64,000 bases of DNA, taken from the NCBI GenBank assembly GCA_046533095.1, contig JAJQRA010000017.1, positions 62,001 to 126,000 of the forward strand. The letters are read 5' to 3'. Numbering within the stretch: the first letter of the stretch is position 1; every line of letters begins with the position of its first letter. The stretch comes from ZAX-1 sp046533095 (GTDB lineage: Bacteria > Bacillota > Clostridia > Lachnospirales > Lachnospiraceae). Positions 1 to 8,418 of this stretch are shown here, piece after piece. Below the pieces are notes generated by a model. It was given only the letters and a program-made list of their open reading frames with translations, was not told the DNA's origin and did not search any database. The translations under genes and the position numbers were made by a program.

Positions 1-1
1 A

Positions 2-697
2 CTGGAAGGCAGACTAAGCATAGAACAAGTAGGACGGTTGCTACAGGTGGCAGAAGAACAGCTTATACTGCTGTACGATAAAACAACAGGGGAATACCTA
101 ACAGAGGTTTTCGTAGCGGAACGCTATACAGAACTGCTTGCAAAGGAGTTTGGATGCAGTGAAGAGCTAAAAGAGGTCATTTATAATAGGCTGCTCATAT
201 TGAACTGGCTTATAGCAAGAAGGCTGATTATGGAGCAGTTAGCCGGTCAAAACAAATATAAGGTACTGTCCTATGGAAATTATGATACCGGTATACCAGG
301 GATTCAATGGGGGGGATGCATAAAAGATCCGGCTGAGTTGTCAAAGGCATATCAATGTGCAAAGATGACAGTACAGATAAATCCAAGGACAACCTACAAC
401 CAACGTATTGGAGAAGCATTGCTAAGCCACACAATGGTTATGGTATTGCAGGTAGACGAAAGGGACGACATGGCTCCTGTCGGACGCTATTTTAAGGAAA
501 AAGAAGGGATCTGCTATTTTAAAACAAAACAGGAATTGCTTCATAAAATAGATTTTTATTTAATGCATGAGGAAAAGCGTCTAGAAGCCATAAGAAAAGG
601 GAACAGAAAGGCGAAAGAATGTTTGACGGCGGATGCGATTTACCATACGTTGATGGAAGGGCTGAAAGAAAAGATAAAAACTGAGGGCGATCGTTAA
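2..697 (+). CDS. CgeB-like glycosyltransferase, C-terminal part (cut by left edge)
   Basis: The reading frame is open from base 2, so the gene starts outside the window; the TTG at 38 is internal. The visible 231 residues look like the C-terminal half of a CgeB/'glycosyl transferase family 1_2' protein. They include a region 'YQCAKMTVQINPRTTYNQRIGEA' type (a stretch predicted to contact nucleotide-sugar, resembling the NLTLRSIVSGIPLRA region of the full-length paralogue at 28738-29913) and a charged helical tail. It presumably transfers a sugar onto a surface glycan or flagellin. A partly decayed second copy lies at about 1836-2664. The 37 bases after the stop contain the RBS of the radical SAM gene, so the two are probably co-transcribed. 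Family assignment is by pattern only; donor and acceptor are unknown. Confidence 0.6.
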   Translation: MEGRLSIEQVGRLLQVAEEQLILLYDKTTGEYLTEVFVAERYTELLAKEFGCSEELKEVIYNRLLILNWLIARRLIMEQLAGQNKYKVLSYGNYDTGIPGIQWGGCIKDPAELSKAYQCAKMTVQINPRTTYNQRIGEALLSHTMVMVLQVDERDDMAPVGRYFKEKEGICYFKTKQELLHKIDFYLMHEEKRLEAIRKGNRKAKECLTADAIYHTLMEGLKEKIKTEGDR

Positions 698-733
698 AAA
701 AGCGAACGTTCTTTCATAGAGGAGAAGGGAATT

Positions 734-1795
734 ATGGCTGATAAAATTAAAATTGATTCACATAAATTAATGTTTCATCCGAGCAGAGTTTCAAAGTGGC
801 AAAATGGTGAAAATATATATCCAATTGAGCTGGAAGTTGGTTTGATGAATGCCTGTAATTATCGATGCATTTTTTGCGCCGTTGACTACATGGGATATAA
901 GCCTATTATGCTCGATACAAACCTATATCTAAAAAATATAGCAGAACTATCCTTTAAGGGCATAAAAAGCATTATTTTTTCTGGTGAAGGGGAGCCTTTA
1001 CTCCATAAAGATGCACCATACATTATAAATCGGACGAAAGAAGCCGGCATAGACGTAGCAATGTCAACGAATGGAGTGTTTCTAACCCCGCAAGTATCAG
1101 GCGAATGCTTAAAATCTCTTACGTGGATCCGTTTTAGTGTTGCTGCAATCAAAGAAGAAACGTTCCATGCAATTTCGCGTGGCAAACCTGGTGATATGCA
1201 AAAAGTGCTAAACAATATGCAGGAAGCGGTCAGGATAAAAAAAGATCAGAATTTAAAGACAACATTAGGAGCCCAGCTATTATTGCTTCCACAAAATAAA
1301 AATGAAATTCTACAAATGGGAAAAGAACTACGGCAAATAGGAGTTGACTATTTTACAGTTAAGCCATTTTCGCAACATCCCCAGAGCGAGAATATAATAC
1401 AGGTTGACTATGATGAAATGATAGAGCTAGAACAGGAAATAAAGGAATTGGAGACAGATGGCTTTCAAGTTTATTTTAGAGCGCACGCAATGAAAAAATT
1501 AAATTATAAACGATCTTACAAGCAATGTCTTGCACTCCCATTTATGGGGTATATAGATGCCATGGGGAATGTTTGGCCTTGTATCACCTTTTTTGGAAAA
1601 GAGGGTTATTCCTATGGAAATCTAAAGGAAGAATCTTTCGCTTGCATATGGGAAGGGGCAAGAAGGAAAAAGCTTATGGAACAATTGCTAAGAATGAATT
1701 TAGAGGAAAATTGCAGAGAGCTGTGCCGATTAGATGAAATGAATATGTACTTAGATGAACTAAAGAACCCAGGTACACATGTAAACTTTATTTAA
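734..1795 (+). CDS. Radical SAM/SPASM protein 1
   Basis: A 353-residue radical SAM enzyme. The cluster-binding CX3CX2C motif is C41-C45-C48 (CNYRCIFC) and the SAM-binding GGEP-type motif reads FSGEGEPLL. The C-terminal third is SPASM-like: it has KQCLALPF, a 'G.VWPC' segment, a GNL segment typical of these domains, and NCRELC, giving cysteines for at least one auxiliary Fe-S cluster. The protein ends in HVNFI, nearly the same as HINFI at the end of the neighbouring radical SAM protein 2. The ATG at 734 has GGAGAAGGG upstream. Such proteins do radical chemistry on sugars or peptides; here the glycan context suggests modification of a nucleotide-sugar or of the glycan, but no substrate can be named. 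Confidence 0.85.
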   Translation: MADKIKIDSHKLMFHPSRVSKWQNGENIYPIELEVGLMNACNYRCIFCAVDYMGYKPIMLDTNLYLKNIAELSFKGIKSIIFSGEGEPLLHKDAPYIINRTKEAGIDVAMSTNGVFLTPQVSGECLKSLTWIRFSVAAIKEETFHAISRGKPGDMQKVLNNMQEAVRIKKDQNLKTTLGAQLLLLPQNKNEILQMGKELRQIGVDYFTVKPFSQHPQSENIIQVDYDEMIELEQEIKELETDGFQVYFRAHAMKKLNYKRSYKQCLALPFMGYIDAMGNVWPCITFFGKEGYSYGNLKEESFACIWEGARRKKLMEQLLRMNLEENCRELCRLDEMNMYLDELKNPGTHVNFI

Positions 1796-1835
1796 CGCCA
1801 TGGCTTTCCGGATGAAAAGGTCATCTATGGATGAC

Positions 1836-2664
1836 ATCAGCCGATAGAGGATCAATGCTTTTGTTATCATGATTTGACAGATGAGGAACATAGCAGGTAT
1901 GATTGCGATATTGCGTTTGTGGGGTATCTGCCACCAACATGGGTGGTAATCGCTCAGCTTTTGGCAAACCTGGAGGACGAGTTAAGCGTAGAACAATAGG
2001 GCGGCTGATAGAGGTGGTGGAAGAGCAGTTTTTACTGCTGTACGATAAAACAATAAGGCAATATCTAACAGAGGTTTTTGTAGCGGAACGGTATGCCGAA
2101 CTGCTTTTAAAGGGGTTTGGAGGTGGTGAGGCACGAAAAAATATCTTTTGTCAAAAACTGCTGAGACTTAATTGGTTTACCGCAAGAAGGCTGATTGTAG
2201 AGCAGTTAGCCGCTCAAAACAAGTATAAGATATTGTCCTATGGAGATTATGATACCGGCACACAAGGGATTTCATGGAGGAGATGCATAAAAGATCCAGC
2301 TGAATTGTCAAAGACCTATCAATGTGCAAAAATGACAATACAAATAAATCCAAGGGTGACCTATAACCAACGTATCGGAGAAGCATTGCTAAGCCACACA
2401 ATGGTTATGGTATTGCAGGTAGACGAAAGAGATGATATGACCCCTGCCGGACGTTATTTAAAGGAAAAAGAAGGGAGCTGCTATTTTAAAACAAAACAGG
2501 AATTGCTTCAGAAAATAGATTTTTATCTCATGTATGAGGAAGAGCGCTTAGAAGTGATAAGAAAAGGGGCCAGAAAGGCGAAAGAATGTTTGATGGCGGA
2601 TGCGATTTACCATACGTTGATGGGAGGGCTGAAAGAAAAGATAAGGGCTGAGGGCGATCATTAA
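1836..2664 (+). pseudogene. Decayed second copy of the CgeB-like glycosyltransferase
   Basis: From about 2000 to 2664 the translation closely matches the gene at 2-697 (for example LLYDKT, TEVFVAERY, YNQRIGEALLSHTMVMVLQVDERDD). Upstream, another frame encodes CYHDLTDEEHSRYDCDIAFVG, which is the middle of a CgeB protein. That frame reaches a stop (TAG) near 1997, where copy 1 has GTA and this copy has lost one base. The 5' part of the gene is missing before about 1836. So this is a 5'-truncated, frameshifted duplicate. An open frame can be read from 1903, but its first about 35 residues are out of frame with the family and are probably not real protein. Confidence 0.75.
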
Positions 2665-2744
2665 AAAAGCGAACGTTCTTTCATAGAGGAGAGTGGAGGG
2701 AAAGCATGACTGATAAAATTAAAATTGATTCATATAAATGGATG
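1960..2744 (+). repeat. Second copy of a ~770-bp direct duplication
   Basis: Bases about 1960-2744 duplicate about 2-771 with scattered changes. The similarity covers the glycosyltransferase 3' end, the intergenic sequence GCGAACGTTCTTTCATAGAGG and the first about 11 codons of radical SAM protein 1 (MADKIKIDSHK versus MTDKIKIDSYK at 2706). It stops abruptly at 2739-2745, where the sequence switches to radical SAM protein 2. The leftover start at 2706 encodes only 28 residues before a stop. The layout suggests a duplicated cassette in which the second radical SAM gene was replaced by a different one. Confidence 0.75.
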
Positions 2745-2758
2745 AAAGGGTGGAAAAC

Positions 2759-3835
2759 ATGGATATTAGAAAAACACCGTATAGTAATTTAAAAATATTT
2801 GACCATGCAGATGTGATAAGGGCATTGAAAGAAGAAAAGAGAGTAGCTCCTGTCTATGTAAGGATCAAACCAACGAATTACTGTAATCATAAATGTAGCT
2901 ATTGTTCGTATGCAGATAAGGATTTGGTAAATTGGATTAATGAAGAAAAGAAAAAGAAACAAATTCCATGGGAGAACATGCAGGCTATTTTGGAGGACAT
3001 GCAGTCGATGGGCGTAAAAGCGATTACATTTAGCGGAGGAGGAGAACCACTCTTGTACCCCCATATCGAGGAGTCACTCCAAAGGGTCTTAGATGCGGGA
3101 ATTGACTTGTCGATTATCACGAATGGACATCTTTTGAAAGGGCAAAAAGCAGACCTGCTGGCAAAAAGCAAGTGGGTTCGTGTGTCTATGGATGCGGCAA
3201 ATGCCGAAACGTATGCAAAGATACGTCAATTGCCACTACAGGCTTTTGACGAAGTGTGTGATAATATACGGGCGTTTGCTAAAATAAAAGAGGGTTCTTG
3301 TGAATTAGGTGTTAATTTTGTAGTTACACATGAAAATGCGGAACAAATTTATGATATGGCAAAGCTATTAAAGGGTTTGGGCGTAAATCATGTGAAATAT
3401 ACAGCGCGCGTGATGGAGAATTTATTTGAATACCACGAACCAATCAGGGAAAACGTGATAGCGCAAATATATGCAGGAGAAAAAGAATTTAATGGTGACG
3501 GATTTTCAGTGATTAATAAATATGAGAGCGATTTCGATGCTCCATTGATAAACAAACGCCTGTATAAAAAATGTTATATGAATGACATTACAGCGGTCAT
3601 AGGAGCAGATGAGAACGTATATTTCTGCCATGATAAAGCCTATAGCGAGGCAGGTAAAGTAGGGGATTTATCCTTAACTTCTTTTAAGGAATTATGGTTT
3701 TTAGATGAGGTAGTCAAAAGATATAAAAATTTCGATGCAGAAGAGGAATGTTGCCACCACTGCGTTTATGATGATAGGAACGAGCTTTTAGGGGCATTCT
3801 TTGGCATGGATAGGAATCATATTAATTTTATATAG
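2759..3835 (+). CDS. Radical SAM/SPASM protein 2
   Basis: Radical SAM enzyme of 358 residues from the ATG at 2759, which has AAGGGTGG just upstream; an ATG at 2738 adds seven residues and is less likely. Cluster cysteines are C42, C46 and C49 (CNHKCSYC); the SAM site is FSGGGEPLLYP. The C-terminal region carries YFCHDKAYS, a GDLSLTSFKELWF segment and CCHHCVYDDRNE, consistent with a SPASM-type auxiliary cluster. It ends in HINFI, as radical SAM protein 1 ends in HVNFI, although the two are otherwise clearly different, which suggests related but distinct substrates. It lies in the same plus-strand glycan block, and the start region overlaps the edge of a direct duplication. Substrate unknown. 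Confidence 0.85.
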   Translation: MDIRKTPYSNLKIFDHADVIRALKEEKRVAPVYVRIKPTNYCNHKCSYCSYADKDLVNWINEEKKKKQIPWENMQAILEDMQSMGVKAITFSGGGEPLLYPHIEESLQRVLDAGIDLSIITNGHLLKGQKADLLAKSKWVRVSMDAANAETYAKIRQLPLQAFDEVCDNIRAFAKIKEGSCELGVNFVVTHENAEQIYDMAKLLKGLGVNHVKYTARVMENLFEYHEPIRENVIAQIYAGEKEFNGDGFSVINKYESDFDAPLINKRLYKKCYMNDITAVIGADENVYFCHDKAYSEAGKVGDLSLTSFKELWFLDEVVKRYKNFDAEEECCHHCVYDDRNELLGAFFGMDRNHINFI

Positions 3836-3952
3836 CTGGCAACAGGGGCGGGGAAGGTGGATTTTGCCAACGGGCATAGAATGTTAGGTAAAACAAAGAG
3901 CACATGAACTGCTATTTACAAAATGAATGTTTGGAGAGGTTGGGGAATAAAA

Positions 3953-4615
3953 ATGGCTTATTTTGATTTTATGAGCGATCTTCATACACGTACGAAAAGA
4001 GATTACGTGAAAAGGGTAAATGAGGCTGACAAGGCAGAGTGCGCTAAAGTTGCAAAACAGTTCGCATATGACTATTGGGATGGAGACAGAAATTATGGGT
4101 ATGGCGGCTATACGTATGATGGAAGATGGATTACAGCCGCGCAAAAAATAGCTACCCATTATGGCTTAAAATCTGGTGACAAGGTATTAGACGTAGGTTG
4201 TGGGAAAGCCTATCTGCTCTATGAATTGACGCAGGTTGTGCCGGGGCTGCAAGTGTATGGCTTAGACAGTTCAGACTATGCGATACAACATGCAAAAGAA
4301 GAGGTGAAGCCATATTTAGTGCATGGGAAAGCACAAGCATTGCCCTATCAGGACAAGGAATTTGACTTGGTAATTTCGTTGGCAACGTTACATAACCTGT
4401 ACCTATTTGATTTGGAAAGCGCGGTACAGGAAATACAGCGTGTGTCTAAAAGGAATGCTTATATTATGGTAGAGTCCTATCGAAATGAAAAGGAAAAAAC
4501 GAATCTGCTGTATTGGCAGCTTACCTGTGAATGCTTTTTCCATACAAGCGAATGGGAATGGCTTTATCGTAAGTGGGGCTATACAGGGGATTATAGCTTT
4601 ATTTTCTTTGTGTAG
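3953..4615 (+). CDS. Class I SAM-dependent methyltransferase
   Basis: The protein of about 220 residues begins MAYFDFMSDLHTRTKRDY. The ATG at 3953 is preceded by GGGG at good spacing; an in-frame ATG at 3923 would add ten residues without a clear RBS. The SAM-binding motif I is VLDVGCGKAYLLYEL, followed by an acidic residue in GLDSSDYAI, and motif IV-like DLVISLATLHNL. This is a UbiE/Methyltransf_11-like fold. Placed between radical SAM proteins and a second methyltransferase, it most likely methylates a sugar of the glycan or a nucleotide-sugar; the exact acceptor is not visible. Confidence 0.8.
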   Translation: MAYFDFMSDLHTRTKRDYVKRVNEADKAECAKVAKQFAYDYWDGDRNYGYGGYTYDGRWITAAQKIATHYGLKSGDKVLDVGCGKAYLLYELTQVVPGLQVYGLDSSDYAIQHAKEEVKPYLVHGKAQALPYQDKEFDLVISLATLHNLYLFDLESAVQEIQRVSKRNAYIMVESYRNEKEKTNLLYWQLTCECFFHTSEWEWLYRKWGYTGDYSFIFFV

Positions 4616-4660
4616 ACGAAGGAAACATACCGAATCAAACAAAAAGGGGCATAGGCTACA

Positions 4661-5818
4661 ATGGAAAATGTATATTTAAAATATTATAAACAACATCATA
4701 TATCGCCTGTTGCACAGGATATCAGTGATATTGGGCTGCATTACCGAAAACGTGAAAAATTGTATCGGCAATTAGGTTTGCCTGCGATTGCGTTTCAGAA
4801 TGCAACTATTTTGGAAGTAGGACCGGGAAGCGGATACAACAGCCTATTTTTCTTTCAATTGGGCGGGTATCTGGATTTAGTGGAACCAAATCCAAAAGGC
4901 TTTGCAGACATAACAGCCCTTTTTTCAAAATGCGAGATCAGTCCAAATCAGTATACACTGCATGCATGTATGGCAGAAGACTTTAAACCCGATAAAACCT
5001 ATGATATTATCATTGCAGAAGGATTTTTGACTCATGTGGATAATGGTAATGAAATCATAGCTCGGTTGCAAAAATGGGTGAAACCCGGCGGAGTTATCGT
5101 GGTAACCTGTTCGGATGTAGTCAGCCTATTTGTAGAGCAAATGTATCGGTTGGCTGCGCATGCCTTAACAAAAGATATAGAAGCATATAATGATAAAGTA
5201 AACGTATGTGCAGAATTTTTTCAAAAGGGAATGAAGCATTTGGGCGGCATGTCAAGAAGTATTGAGGATTGGGTGCGGGATAATATGTTTAACCCAGCAT
5301 TTAATAGTGAAACGATCATAGATATTGAAAAAATGATTGGACTGTTTGGAACGGATTTTGAGGTTTTGGGAAGTTCACAAAAAATATTTGAAGATTATTC
5401 ATGGTATAAGGATCTTGCGTTTGAAGAAAGAGAAAACTGCATTTCTCAATACAGGAAGAAGCAACACAATTTTCTTATGGCGGGCATAGCAGGAACGGTT
5501 TGGAGTGAAGAGGAAAATGTAAAGCTTAGAGATATTATCTTAAAGATTCGGAGAAATGCGATTACTTATGAAATAGATTTTAACGAAACGCATCTCATAA
5601 ATATACAAAAGCTTTTGGAAGAAATAATTGCATCCGACTTTCGAATAGATGGCAAAATTAATCTGTTCCTTGCAGAATGTATCGGGATCTTAGATGATGT
5701 GCTCCATAATATAGCTCTTGTGGGTGAAAAATATACCATGTTTGGCAAAGTAACAGGACGTGGTCTGCAATATCTTAGCATGGTGAAAGACTACAAGATA
5801 AAGCAGATAGATTTATGA
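4661..5818 (+). CDS. Class I SAM-dependent methyltransferase with C-terminal extension
   Basis: The 385-residue protein has a methyltransferase core in the first about 170 residues: ILEVGPGSGYNSLFFF (motif I), a following acidic VEPNPKG, and PGGVIVVTCSD. The remaining about 200 residues are mostly helical with no motif I recognise; they may bind the acceptor or mediate oligomerisation. The ATG at 4661 follows AAAAAGGGG. It sits between another methyltransferase and the split transketolase and is probably co-transcribed with them. I infer a role in sugar methylation. Confidence 0.75.
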   Translation: MENVYLKYYKQHHISPVAQDISDIGLHYRKREKLYRQLGLPAIAFQNATILEVGPGSGYNSLFFFQLGGYLDLVEPNPKGFADITALFSKCEISPNQYTLHACMAEDFKPDKTYDIIIAEGFLTHVDNGNEIIARLQKWVKPGGVIVVTCSDVVSLFVEQMYRLAAHALTKDIEAYNDKVNVCAEFFQKGMKHLGGMSRSIEDWVRDNMFNPAFNSETIIDIEKMIGLFGTDFEVLGSSQKIFEDYSWYKDLAFEERENCISQYRKKQHNFLMAGIAGTVWSEEENVKLRDIILKIRRNAITYEIDFNETHLINIQKLLEEIIASDFRIDGKINLFLAECIGILDDVLHNIALVGEKYTMFGKVTGRGLQYLSMVKDYKIKQIDL

Positions 5819-5844
5819 CAGATGAATATTAGGAAAGGAACCCT

Positions 5845-6699
5845 ATGAATCGAAAGAACGATATGGTTGACGATAAGAAAGCGTATCAGTCAAGCAAAGA
5901 GATAAGAAAAGAAATTTTCCTCGTATCCCATAAAGCGAAAGGGGCTCATTTAGGTGGATGTTTTTCCTGTGTAGAGATCTTAAATGCATTGTACTTACAG
6001 GGGCATCTAAAGATTGATGCCAAAAACCCTTATGATGAAAATCGGGATCGCTTTGTTTTAAGCAAAGGACATGCGGGATTAGCCCTTTATGCCGTCTTGT
6101 ACAAAATGGGTTTTCTATCAAAAGAAAAGCTATATTGCTATTGTATGGATGGTGGAAATCTGGGGACGCATCCAAAAAAGAACGAAATACCGGGCATAGA
6201 GGCATCTACAGGCTCCTTAGGGCATGGGCTTTCCTATTCCATAGGTCTAGCGCTCGGTGCGAAATATAAAAAGAAGGATTTCAACGTCTATTGTTTGCTG
6301 GGAGATGGCGAATGCCAAGAAGGCTCTATCTGGGAGGGCATGTTATCAGCCCCGCAGCTAAAACTGAATAATCTGACCGTTATCATTGACTACAACAAAA
6401 TGCAGGCGATGGATTATTTGGACAATATTATAGCCCTTACGCCTTTAAAAGAGAAATGCAGGGCATTTAACTGGGATACTTATGAGGTTGATGGCCACAA
6501 TATAGGCGAACTTATGGAGGCTCTTTGCATGCCGACAAGCACGCGTCCGAAAATGATTATTGCAAATACAGTCAAGGGGAAAGGCATATCATTTATGGAG
6601 GGTGAGCCTCTCTGGCATTTTAGAGCACCGAATCTGCAGGAACTTGAAATTGTAAAAAAGGAATTAAATATTACAGACGAGGAGCTGACATTGGGATGA
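5845..6699 (+). CDS. Transketolase, N-terminal (TPP-binding) subunit
   Basis: 284 residues matching the N-terminal half of transketolase. Visible are DRFVLSKGHAGLALYAVL, the TPP-binding GDGECQEGSIWEG motif with a downstream VIIDYNK, and GLGHGLS-like SLGHGLSYSIG. The start ATG at 5845 follows AGGAAAGGA. The partner half overlaps by four bases (ATGA) at 6696, the usual split arrangement in anaerobes. Transketolase moves two-carbon units between sugar phosphates and can make sedoheptulose 7-phosphate, the substrate of GmhA encoded at 11959; that link is inferred from context. A dedicated paralogue for another sugar precursor is also possible. Confidence 0.88.
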   Translation: MNRKNDMVDDKKAYQSSKEIRKEIFLVSHKAKGAHLGGCFSCVEILNALYLQGHLKIDAKNPYDENRDRFVLSKGHAGLALYAVLYKMGFLSKEKLYCYCMDGGNLGTHPKKNEIPGIEASTGSLGHGLSYSIGLALGAKYKKKDFNVYCLLGDGECQEGSIWEGMLSAPQLKLNNLTVIIDYNKMQAMDYLDNIIALTPLKEKCRAFNWDTYEVDGHNIGELMEALCMPTSTRPKMIIANTVKGKGISFMEGEPLWHFRAPNLQELEIVKKELNITDEELTLG

Positions 6700-7610
6700 G
6701 AAAGGCATTTATTAACGCATTAAATGACATTGCTTTCGAAAATAAAGATATCATGGCTCTTATTTCAGATAACGGTGCAATTGTCTATGACAAATACAGA
6801 AAAGAATTGCCAGAACAATATTTGAATTTAGGTATTTCAGAAGCAAATATGATAGCGGCTGCTGCAGGCATGTCAACACTTGGCCTGATTCCCTTTATCT
6901 ACACCATTTCAAATTTTTTAACAATGCGGGGATTTGAATTTATCCGAAATGATGTTTGCCTAAATAACGCAAATGTGAAAATTGTTGGCACAGGAGCAGG
7001 GTTTGCCTATAGTGTATTAGGGGCAACACACCATGCGACAGAAGATATTGCAGTTATGCGCGTGTTGCCAAACCTAACGATTTTTTCACCGGCAAGCCCA
7101 TTGGAAACGGCGGCTATGACCGCACAGGCAAGCCAGATAGAAGGTCCTGTATATCTAAGGATTGGGACTGGAAATACGCCGGAAATATATGAAGAGTCAT
7201 ATAAGTTTTTAGCTGGAAAAGGCATTACACTTAAAAATGGCAAAGATGTAGCTATAATTGGAACGGGCGGAATTCTAAGCGAGGCAATAAAAGCACATGC
7301 AATATTAGAGGAAATTGGAATTGTGGCAAGAATTATCAATATCCACACGATTAAACCGATCGATGAGCAAATTATCATAAAAGCTGCACAGGAAACGAAG
7401 AAGATATTTACGTTGGAAGAGCATAGCACGATTGGTGGGCTAGGAGATGCGGTAGGTGATGTCCTGCTTCGCCATGGCTGTACAATGAAGCATTTTGAAA
7501 AAATTGGACTTATAGATACCTTTGCGAAAGGGTATGGGTCTTATGAGCATCTAAAAAAAGTGAATAGGCTAGATGCGCAGAGCTTGGTAAACAGGATAGC
7601 TGCTTGTTGA
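6696..7610 (+). CDS. Transketolase, C-terminal subunit
   Basis: 304 residues corresponding to the pyrimidine-binding and C-terminal domains of transketolase. The motif around the TPP-activating glutamate is NLGISEANMIAAAAGMST, followed by GFAYSVLGATHHATEDIAVMR and, in the C-terminal domain, VAIIGTGGILSEA and TLEEHSTIGGLGDAV. It overlaps the N-terminal subunit by four bases and the two should form one enzyme. Its position in a heptose-containing glycan locus suggests a dedicated supply of sugar phosphates. Confidence 0.88.
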   Translation: MRKAFINALNDIAFENKDIMALISDNGAIVYDKYRKELPEQYLNLGISEANMIAAAAGMSTLGLIPFIYTISNFLTMRGFEFIRNDVCLNNANVKIVGTGAGFAYSVLGATHHATEDIAVMRVLPNLTIFSPASPLETAAMTAQASQIEGPVYLRIGTGNTPEIYEESYKFLAGKGITLKNGKDVAIIGTGGILSEAIKAHAILEEIGIVARIINIHTIKPIDEQIIIKAAQETKKIFTLEEHSTIGGLGDAVGDVLLRHGCTMKHFEKIGLIDTFAKGYGSYEHLKKVNRLDAQSLVNRIAAC

Positions 7611-7640
7611 CGATAATAAAAATTTGGAGGTACGGTGTGT

Positions 7641-8303
7641 ATGGAAAATGCATGGATGAATGTGTTCGAAAAGTACATTAAAGGACAGGAGAACTTTGTT
7701 TTGGGCAAACATTTGAGTGCCTTGCTACAACGTGATCCCAAAGCAATGGCTTCTTTTTTTAGTAAATATAAGTTTATTTTTCAGATGGTTGGTGCATCTA
7801 AAAATGTGTTGGAAGTTGGGTGCAATGAAGGGTATGGATGTTTCATGCTTTCTAAAAATGCCACGCATGTTGTGGGAATCGATTTTGACAAGGATGCAAT
7901 TGAATATGCCCAAAAAGCGTTTGGCGCGGATACAATAGACTTTATTTGCGATGATTTTCTTGAGCATGATTTTAAGGGAGAAAAATTTGATTTTATTGTA
8001 TCCACAGATGTGATTGAACATATTGAGCAGGCAAAAGAAGATGACTTTCTAAAACAAATTTGCAAAAATTTAACGGAGCATGGTGTTGCAATTGTATCAA
8101 CGCCCAATATTACTGCATTTGAATATGCTTCGGCTCCATCTAGGGAAGGCCATATCAATAATTACGCGCATGAGAGACTGAAGAAACTATTTGATTCGTA
8201 TTTCCATAATACGTTTTTGTTTTCTAAAAACGATGAAATGGTACATACAGGCTTTTATCCAATGGCACATCATCTTATTATAATGGCTGTTGGACCACGA
8301 TAG
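7641..8303 (+). CDS. Class I SAM-dependent methyltransferase
   Basis: About 220 residues. Motif I is VLEVGCNEGYGCFML, followed by GIDFDKDAIEYAQKAF and a 'FDFIVSTDVIEHI' segment, the standard Methyltransf_11/23 layout. The ATG at 7641 lies 10 bases after GGAGG; a GTG at 7635 is an alternative start. It follows the transketolase genes closely and precedes an SDR gene. Likely a sugar or glycan methyltransferase; the acceptor is unknown. Confidence 0.8.
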   Translation: MENAWMNVFEKYIKGQENFVLGKHLSALLQRDPKAMASFFSKYKFIFQMVGASKNVLEVGCNEGYGCFMLSKNATHVVGIDFDKDAIEYAQKAFGADTIDFICDDFLEHDFKGEKFDFIVSTDVIEHIEQAKEDDFLKQICKNLTEHGVAIVSTPNITAFEYASAPSREGHINNYAHERLKKLFDSYFHNTFLFSKNDEMVHTGFYPMAHHLIIMAVGPR

Positions 8304-8371
8304 TATTATCGTTTATCAGAAACTGCAAGGCAGATGCTGATAAAAAGGTGCATCTTTTGCGCCGTGAATCT

Positions 8372-8403
8372 GATGATAGGAACAGTATTTTGCTCCTATC
8401 ATC
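8372..8403 (+). promoter_or_regulatory. Hairpin abutting the RBS of the next gene
   Basis: A perfect 10-bp inverted repeat (GATGATAGGA ... TCCTATCATC, 12-base loop) ends exactly where the Shine-Dalgarno AAAGGAGG of the 8419 gene begins. There is no U-tract, so it is not a typical terminator. It could stabilise mRNA or tune translation. Confidence 0.5.
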
Positions 8404-8418
8404 AAAGGAGGAACGTGT

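Noticed and set aside
1903..2664. Intact 253-residue gene starting at 1903
   Set aside because: Its first ~35 residues are out of frame with the glycosyltransferase family because of a one-base loss near 1997.
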